Origin: an uncultured Micrococcales bacterium
Lineage (GTDB): Bacteria; Actinomycetota; Actinomycetes; Actinomycetales; Microbacteriaceae
DNA length: 6,047 nucleotides
Assembly: GCA_903929105.1 (NCBI GenBank)
Contig: CAIYTL010000031.1
Coordinates: 1 to 6,047 of the forward strand
Direction of reading: 5' to 3'
Made by a program: the position numbers and the translations under genes. Below are positions 1 to 6,047 of this stretch, in pieces (position 1 is the first letter of the stretch; each line of letters opens with the position of its first letter). Under the pieces are notes generated by a model. That model did not search any database. It saw nothing but the letters and a program-made list of their open reading frames with translations, and was not told where the DNA came from.

Positions 1-878
1 CCTGCCTCGACCAGCAACTGCAAACTCTGGTTGAAACGCTCTGTGACACCAGCTTGAAAGCCTGCGCCGGTGAGCTCTTTGATAACGCCAATGCGCATGC
101 CTTTGACATCGAGCTTTTTAGCGGCTTCGGTCATTGAACCTAGTGACTCTGGCAGCGAGGTGCTGTCGTGTTGGTCGTGACCAGCAATGACATCTTGAAG
201 CAAAGCAGCGTCAAGCACGTTTCGACTCACCGGGCCGATTTGGTCGAGTGAGCTAGCCAAGGCGATCAAACCGTATCGCGAAACCGCACCATAGGTTGGC
301 TTGATGCCAACAGTGCCTGTGACTGAAGCAGGGAATCGAATCGAACCACCGGTGTCAGAACCGATGGCGATCGGAGCCAGGTAACCCGCAACTGCCGAAG
401 ACGAGCCACCGCCTGAACCACCAGGAATGCGGTCTAGGGCCCAGGGGTTGCGCGAAGGGCCGAAAGCCGAGAACTCGGTCGAAGAACCCATAGCGAACTC
501 GTCTAGGTTGGTCTTGCCCAAAATCGGCAAACCGGCGGCGCGCAACTTGCTCACTACGGTGGCGTCATAGGGAGGAATCCATCCCTCAAGAATTTTTGAA
601 CCCGAAGTTGTCGGCGCATCGGTTGTTGTCAGGTTGTCTTTAACGGCGATTGGAAGGCCAGCAAGTGGGTGAAGCGATTTGCCGGCAGCGCGGTCGCCAT
701 CAACTCTGGCAGCAGCTTCAAGTGCGGTTTCGTCGTTGATGTGCAGGTAGCTGTTAACAACACCGTTGGTGGCGTTGATGCGGTTCAAGAATTCAGTGGT
801 TAGCTCAACTGAAGAAACTTCACCTGACTGAAGCAGCGAAACAAGTTCGCTGGCATTCTTTTTGATTAGGTCTGACAT
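1..878 (-). CDS. gatA: GatA, A subunit of Asp/Glu-tRNA amidotransferase GatCAB (3' end cut off by window)
   Basis: Glutaminase subunit of the cytosolic GatCAB complex. It releases ammonia from glutamine, and GatB uses it to amidate Glu-tRNA-Gln (and often Asp-tRNA-Asn). The 292 visible codons are an amidase-signature protein. Catalytic Lys80 lies in PIAVKDN. The cis-Ser is Ser155 in [10 protein letters not shown] and the nucleophile is Ser179 in GSDTGGS. The spacing of these three (75 and 24 residues) matches characterised GatA proteins. Further family motifs are [13 protein letters not shown] (121-133), [12 protein letters not shown] (193-204) and AGHDQHDST (232-240). The family is usually about 485-510 residues, so some 200 C-terminal residues lie beyond position 1. 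The ATG start at 878 is supported by a good ribosome binding site at 885-890 inside the end of gatC, 3 bases upstream of which gatC stops. Oddity: residue 182 is Phe where the family normally has Gln (GGSIRQPA). gatB probably follows outside the window. Confidence 0.97.
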   Translation of the reverse strand, partial: MSDLIKKNASELVSLLQSGEVSSVELTTEFLNRINATNGVVNSYLHINDETALEAAARVDGDRAAGKSLHPLAGLPIAVKDNLTTTDAPTTSGSKILEGWIPPYDATVVSKLRAAGLPILGKTNLDEFAMGSSTEFSAFGPSRNPWALDRIPGGSGGGSSSAVAGYLAPIAIGSDTGGSIRFPASVTGTVGIKPTYGAVSRYGLIALASSLDQIGPVSRNVLDAALLQDVIAGHDQHDSTSLPESLGSMTEAAKKLDVKGMRIGVIKELTGAGFQAGVTERFNQSLQLLVEA

Positions 879-881
879 GGG

Positions 882-1178
882 TTACTCCTCGCCCAAAATG
901 GCGTTGACTTTGAAACGACCCTGAGCGCTGTCAGGCGCACCTGAAAGAGCCTGCTCTTGGGTTAGCGAAGGCTCAACAACATCTTCGCGAAATACGTTCG
1001 CCATAGATATCGGGTGGCTGGTTGCAGGCACATCACCCTCTACGGCAGCTTTCACAGTGGCAACCGAATCAACAATCAGCGACAACTGTTCGGTTAGGTG
1101 AGCGACTTCTTCATCAGTCACGAGGATGCGCGATAGGCCAGCTAGGTGGCGCACCAAATCAGGGGTAATTTCAGACAT
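882..1178 (-). CDS. gatC: GatC, C subunit of Asp/Glu-tRNA amidotransferase GatCAB
   Basis: Small subunit that wraps around the GatA-GatB interface and stabilises the complex; it has no catalytic site of its own. The 98 residues are the usual length (about 95-105). The N-terminal half is the helical part (VRHLAGLSRILVTDEE, residues 9-24, then the helix to about 45). The C-terminal half holds the family signature TSHPISMANVFREDVVEPS (53-71), followed by EQALSGAPD (75-83) and the terminal ILGEE. The ATG at 1178 is preceded by a purine-rich AAGAGAGA stretch that is a plausible ribosome binding site. The gene lies 38 bases after ligA with no visible terminator and 3 bases before gatA. Its last two codons (GAG GAG) also form the Shine-Dalgarno sequence of gatA, so the two subunits are probably translationally coupled. 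Complete and intact. Confidence 0.97.
   Translation of the reverse strand: MSEITPDLVRHLAGLSRILVTDEEVAHLTEQLSLIVDSVATVKAAVEGDVPATSHPISMANVFREDVVEPSLTQEQALSGAPDSAQGRFKVNAILGEE
885..890 (-). promoter_or_regulatory. Ribosome binding site of gatA, embedded in the last two codons of gatC
   Basis: On the minus strand the sequence GAGGAG is followed by the gatC stop TAA, then CCC and the gatA ATG, giving a 6-base spacer. It is the best Shine-Dalgarno match at any gene start in this window. It fixes the gatA start and implies coupled translation of gatC and gatA, which form a complex together. Confidence 0.8.
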
Positions 1179-1216
1179 GGATCTCTCTTGAACCAGACGA
1201 CGGGGTTGCTTCTAGT

Positions 1217-3370
<2,154 letters not shown>

Positions 3371-4513
3371 TTAGGCTTGGGCGGCGACGTTTTCGGCGAG
3401 CGCCTCGAGGTCACCGGCAACTGCACTCACGGTGCGGTCGATGGTGGTTTGACCCAATACGCGGGTTCCGGCGTAAAGCACCGCGGTTTGCCCCGGAGCA
3501 ACGCCAATAATTGGCTGATTTAGGCGAATAACGAGCTCGCCATCAATCACTGCGGCTTGAGCAGGCACTTCTTCGCCGTGGGCGCGAACCTGAACGCCGA
3601 TGTCAAAGAACTCGTCAACCTTTGTTGGGGCGATTCCGCACCAGGTGTAACGTGCGCCAGCGATTTCTGAAACGGCGAGCGCAGCTTGAGGCCCCACAAC
3701 GACCGTGTTGGTTTTAGGGCTAATTGACAGCACGTAACGCGGGTTGCCGTCGGGCGCCGGCTTGCCAATGCGCAGCCCTTTGCGCTGACCTACGGTGAAA
3801 CCATAAGAACCTTCGTGTTTGCCCAAAACATTGCCGTCAACGTCAATGATCTGACCTGGCGCTTTGCCACCAACTTTTTCGGTGAGCCAATCTTGGGTGT
3901 CGCCCTCTGGAATGAAGCAGATGTCATAACTGTCGGTTTTATTGGCTACCGCCAGGCCGCGACGGTCAGCTTCGGCGCGCACATCGGCCTTAGACGCCTC
4001 GGCACCTAGCGGAAACATCGAGTGTGCCAACTGCTCGGCGTTTAGCACACCTAGAACGTATGACTGATCTTTGGCTAGCTCATTGCTGCGGTGAAGCTCT
4101 AAGTTGCCAGCTTCATCGGTAAGCAAAGATGCGTAGTGCCCGGTGCAGACCGCATCGAAGCCCATTGCCAGAGCCTTTTCGAGCAGCGCAGCGAACTTGA
4201 TGCGCTCGTTGCAGCGCATGCAGGGGTTTGGTGTGCGACCGGCTTGGTATTCAGCCACAAAGTCTTCAACAACTTGCTCTTTGAAACGATCACTGAAATC
4301 CCAAACATAATAGGGAATTCCTAAAACGTTGCAGGCGCGTTGGGCATCCATCGAGTCTTCAATGGTGCAGCAGCCGCGTGAACCGGTGCGCAGGGTGCCA
4401 GCATTGCGCGAAAGCGCTAGGTGCACCCCAACAACTTCGTGCCCAGCTTCAACGGCGCGAGCTGCGGCCACAGCCGAGTCGACTCCCCCACTCATTGCAG
4501 CTAAAACCTTCAC
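3371..4513 (-). CDS. mnmA: MnmA, tRNA 2-thiouridylase (tRNA U34 thiolase)
   Basis: Cytosolic ATP-pyrophosphatase enzyme that adenylates U34 of tRNA-Lys, tRNA-Glu and tRNA-Gln and replaces O2 with sulfur to give s2U34, needed for accurate decoding of A/G-ending codons. The 380 residues are slightly above the common length of about 360-370. The N-terminal PP-loop is SGGVDS (8-13). The first catalytic Cys is Cys101 in [14 protein letters not shown]; Cys98 is an additional Cys seen in many homologues. The second is Cys199 in YDICFIPEG. Other family motifs are GHYAS (125-129), KDQSYVLG (148-155) and the tRNA-binding [13 protein letters not shown] (238-250), followed by C-terminal beta-barrel domains. 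The start is GTG at 4513 and overlaps the desulfurase stop by 4 bases (GTGA), with a modest GGGTGA-type ribosome binding site. An upstream ATG at 4520 is out of frame. Adjacency to a cysteine desulfurase suggests that protein is its sulfur donor, as with the YrvO-MnmA pair of Bacillus; this pairing is inferred from context. Confidence 0.97.
   Translation of the reverse strand: MKVLAAMSGGVDSAVAAARAVEAGHEVVGVHLALSRNAGTLRTGSRGCCTIEDSMDAQRACNVLGIPYYVWDFSDRFKEQVVEDFVAEYQAGRTPNPCMRCNERIKFAALLEKALAMGFDAVCTGHYASLLTDEAGNLELHRSNELAKDQSYVLGVLNAEQLAHSMFPLGAEASKADVRAEADRRGLAVANKTDSYDICFIPEGDTQDWLTEKVGGKAPGQIIDVDGNVLGKHEGSYGFTVGQRKGLRIGKPAPDGNPRYVLSISPKTNTVVVGPQAALAVSEIAGARYTWCGIAPTKVDEFFDIGVQVRAHGEEVPAQAAVIDGELVIRLNQPIIGVAPGQTAVLYAGTRVLGQTTIDRTVSAVAGDLEALAENVAAQA
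4510..4513 (-). other. 4-base GTGA stop/start overlap between desulfurase and mnmA
   Basis: The stop TGA of the desulfurase and the GTG start of mnmA share the four bases GTGA. Such overlaps usually mean coupled translation by terminating ribosomes. This supports a stoichiometric link between sulfur donor and tRNA thiolase. Confidence 0.9.
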
Positions 4514-5691
4514 GCAGCATCACCCGCCTTTCTTGCGCCCTCATAGGCTGCCGGCAAGGCAGCTAAGAATTCTTCAACGTCACGCTCTGTGGTGTCATAA
4601 CCAAAACTGATACGGATGCATTCCGAAGCGGCCTGTTCACTGCGGCCCATGGCTAGCATCACGTGAGATGCCCCAATAACGCCTGCTTGGCAAGCGGCTC
4701 CGTTAGAGACAGCAACGCCCGCCATATCTAAAAGCACAAGAATCGAGTCGCCCGGGCAACCGGCAAAGCTCAGGTGCACTGTGCTCGGCAGTGTCGAGAC
4801 TGATTCGGCAGTTACCTCAACGTTAGACACCAAATTGCGCGCCCCTGAGATCAGCTTCTGTTTGAGCGCCGAGTCTCGTTTGGCTCGTTCTTGCAGGGTT
4901 GCCGATGCGGCGGCGGCGGCTAGAGCAAACGCACTTGCACCTACCGCGTTTAGCGTGCCCGACCGAAGTTTGCGTTCGTGGCCTCCGCCGTGATTCACCG
5001 GCACAAGATTCACGTCACGGCGAACGACCAAAGCTCCAATGCCAACCGGAGCGCCGATCTTGTGGCCCGAGACGCTCATGAGTGACAAACCCGAATCAGC
5101 AAAGTCAACCGGAACATGCCCCAAAGCTGCTACGGCATCACTGTGAACCGGCACTGCGAACTTGGCTGCCAACTTTGATACTTCGGCGATAGGCCAAACC
5201 ACGCCGGTCTCGTTATTTGCCCACATCAACGAAATCAACGCAATCTCATCGCTTCGCTCGGCTAAAAACTTCTCAAGGTCGGCCAGGTCAAACATTCCAT
5301 TGGCATCTAACTCAAGCAAATGCAATTGGGCCCTTTGCTCAGCTGGGCCGTGGCCCTCAAGCCATTCCAAAGCGTCAAGAACCGCGTGGTGCTCGCTGGC
5401 TGCCGAAACTATTAGGCGTCGGCGGGCATCCGCATTATTTCTTGCCCAAAAAAGGCCTTTGATAGCAAGGTTATCGGCCTCGGTGCCGCCAGAAGTGAAA
5501 ATGATTTCGCTGCGATGGCAACCCAAAGTGTCGGCGAGCGACTCGCGGGCATCTTCAACCACCATTCGAGCGCGCTGACCAAAACCGTGCACCGATGAAG
5601 GGTTGCCAACCAAAGCCAAATCGGCGGTGTAGCGCAACAAAACCTCAGGTCGAATCGGTGAGGTTGCTGCGTGGTCGAGATAAACCGCCAT
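4510..5691 (-). CDS. iscS: Cysteine desulfurase, class V aminotransferase fold, IscS/NifS type
   Basis: PLP enzyme that converts cysteine to alanine and holds the sulfur as a persulfide for transfer, here most likely to MnmA and possibly to Fe-S cluster assembly. The 393 residues are the normal length. Visible motifs are YLDHAAT (4-10), GGTEADN (68-74), PLP-stacking His101 in SEHHAV, ANNETG (158-163), Asp185 in HSDAVAA (pairs with the pyridine N), Schiff-base Lys211 in SGHK, RSGT (243-246), persulfide Cys334 in SNGAACQAG and RISFG (360-364). The long loop around Cys334 places it in group I (IscS/NifS) rather than the SufS group. Oddity: position 188 is Ala where IscS-type enzymes usually have Gln (DAxQ) contacting PLP. 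The ATG at 5691 has no convincing Shine-Dalgarno sequence and may be leaderless. It is the first gene of the minus-strand train. The symbol iscS follows actinobacterial usage; nifS-like or yrvO-like would be equally defensible. Confidence 0.93.
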   Translation of the reverse strand: MAVYLDHAATSPIRPEVLLRYTADLALVGNPSSVHGFGQRARMVVEDARESLADTLGCHRSEIIFTSGGTEADNLAIKGLFWARNNADARRRLIVSAASEHHAVLDALEWLEGHGPAEQRAQLHLLELDANGMFDLADLEKFLAERSDEIALISLMWANNETGVVWPIAEVSKLAAKFAVPVHSDAVAALGHVPVDFADSGLSLMSVSGHKIGAPVGIGALVVRRDVNLVPVNHGGGHERKLRSGTLNAVGASAFALAAAAASATLQERAKRDSALKQKLISGARNLVSNVEVTAESVSTLPSTVHLSFAGCPGDSILVLLDMAGVAVSNGAACQAGVIGASHVMLAMGRSEQAASECIRISFGYDTTERDVEEFLAALPAAYEGARKAGDAA

Positions 5692-5770
5692 AGGTTAAGC
5701 CTAACCGTTGGCGTGTTCTAGCGCGCCTGTTACCTGTGCGAAACATCATCTTTAGTAGGCTGACAACATT
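5692..5770. promoter_or_regulatory. Divergent promoter region between the desulfurase operon and glgX
   Basis: This 79-base gap must hold the promoters of both divergent units. Each start codon is preceded by the hexamer TAGGCT, which fits the loose actinobacterial TAnnnT -10 pattern. On the minus strand it covers 5698-5703, 6 bases before the desulfurase ATG. On the plus strand it covers 5756-5761, 9 bases before the glgX ATG. Neither start has a Shine-Dalgarno sequence, so transcripts may be leaderless or nearly so. I find no good -35 match for either. TAGAAC on the minus strand (5715-5720) is an alternative -10 for the operon. The region is certain to be intergenic, but the individual boxes are tentative. 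Confidence 0.45.
5693..5706. promoter_or_regulatory. Near-palindrome abutting the desulfurase start codon, possible operator
   Basis: The plus strand reads GGTTA-AGCC-TAACC, an inverted repeat with 5-base arms that ends one base before the desulfurase start codon and covers the candidate -10 hexamer. It resembles the DtxR/IdeR iron box (TTAGGTTAGSCTAACCTAA): GGTTAGGCT and AACCTA both match on the minus strand, but with one extra base between the halves and poor outer bases on the distal side. Such a site would couple the operon to iron, but the spacing defect keeps this weak. Confidence 0.25.
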
Positions 5771-6047
5771 ATGGGCGAATCAGGCGAAACCACACAGGTT
5801 GCGCTCGGTGTTACCTTCAGCGCTGGCAAAGGAACAATCGGCGTCTATTCGTCAAACGCCACCAAAATCGAACTTTGCATTCTTGATGACAAAGATTTTC
5901 GGCAAATAGTTTCGACTCTGCCGCTAAAAAAAGGTGACTATGACGTTTGGTCGACCACTTCGTCAAACCTGGTTCCGGGCACGAAATATGTTTTGCGAGC
6001 CGACGGCCCTGAAGGACCAAGGCACTCTTTCAACCCAACAACTAACC
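5771..6047 (+). CDS. glgX: Probable glycogen debranching enzyme GlgX, N-terminal part (3' end outside window)
   Basis: GlgX-type isoamylases hydrolyse alpha-1,6 branches of (limit) glycogen in the cytosol. Only 92 codons are visible and they stay open to the window end. They match the N-terminal CBM48/isoamylase-N beta-sandwich: a start like ALGVTFSAGKGTIGVYSSNA (11-30), then KIELCILDD (32-40), then VPGTKYVLRADGPEGPR (68-84) and FNP (87-89). This corresponds to the GlgX/TreX pattern of a Gly-rich strand, VELCLFD, GxxYGxRVDGP and FNP. The GH13 catalytic domain would follow outside the window, so a maltooligosyltrehalose trehalohydrolase or another CBM48 protein is not excluded. The ATG at 5771 is the only good start in frame with this domain. 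It lacks a Shine-Dalgarno sequence, which suggests a leaderless or very short leader mRNA from the TAGGCT box at 5756-5761. Codon use resembles the neighbours. Confidence 0.75.
   Translation, partial: MGESGETTQVALGVTFSAGKGTIGVYSSNATKIELCILDDKDFRQIVSTLPLKKGDYDVWSTTSSNLVPGTKYVLRADGPEGPRHSFNPTTN

Noticed and set aside
1179..1216. Possible terminator or independent promoter between ligA and gatC
   Set aside because: No inverted repeat with a following T-run and no convincing -35/-10 pair is visible in the 38 bases; only the gatC ribosome binding site can be supported.
3661..3700. Search for a frameshift or domain loss in the C-terminal part of mnmA
   Set aside because: The reading frame is continuous from the PP-loop to the end and the length is normal; sequence drift in the C-terminal barrel is typical of the family.
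5162..5578. Plus-strand open frame of 138 codons opposite the cysteine desulfurase
   Set aside because: It is fully antisense to conserved desulfurase codons and low-complexity Ser/Ala/Arg in character; most likely a shadow of codon bias.
5817..6020. Minus-strand open frame of 67 codons opposite the glgX 5' part
   Set aside because: The plus-strand frame gives a coherent isoamylase-N domain that runs open to the window edge, while the minus frame gives no recognisable motif.

Overview
The window reads as ordinary chromosomal core sequence from an actinobacterium. All the genes are recognisable housekeeping families. The proteins carry actinobacterial traits: a GatA with the GGSGGGS form of the amidase motif, a LigA with an extra segment in its helix-hairpin-helix region, and an IscS-type desulfurase whose active-site loop reads SNGAACQAG. 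Base composition looks moderate rather than very GC-rich (judged by eye, not counted). Together with the gene order desulfurase-mnmA-ligA-gatC-gatA this suggests a streamlined Micrococcales/Microbacteriaceae lineage, possibly a small freshwater type. The taxonomic placement is inference.

Layout. Positions 1-5691 are one tightly packed minus-strand gene train, transcribed right to left: cysteine desulfurase (4510-5691), mnmA (3371-4513), ligA (1217-3361), gatC (882-1178) and gatA (1-878, 3' end cut by the window edge; gatB would be expected next but is not visible). Junctions are a 4-base overlap, then gaps of 9, 38 and 3 bases. I see no terminator-like hairpin in any of them, so a single operon is the simplest reading. 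A 79-base divergent intergenic region (5692-5770) separates this train from a plus-strand gene starting at 5771. Its first 92 codons look like the N-terminal carbohydrate-binding domain of the glycogen debranching enzyme GlgX; the rest lies outside the window.

How the genes fit together. The desulfurase takes sulfur from cysteine and MnmA uses it to make 2-thiouridine at position 34 of tRNA-Lys, tRNA-Glu and tRNA-Gln. GatC and GatA belong to the GatCAB amidotransferase, which converts misacylated Glu-tRNA-Gln to Gln-tRNA-Gln. So both ends of the train act on tRNA-Gln, with the NAD-dependent replicative DNA ligase between them. GlgX belongs to glycogen metabolism and is probably only a divergent neighbour.

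I found no mobile element, CRISPR array, RNA gene, long repeat or unknown gene, and no previously undescribed system. The points worth a second look are small: the compact divergent promoter region with a near-palindrome touching the desulfurase start codon, one unusual residue each in the active-site regions of the desulfurase and of GatA, the lineage-type insertion in LigA, and the translational coupling along the operon.
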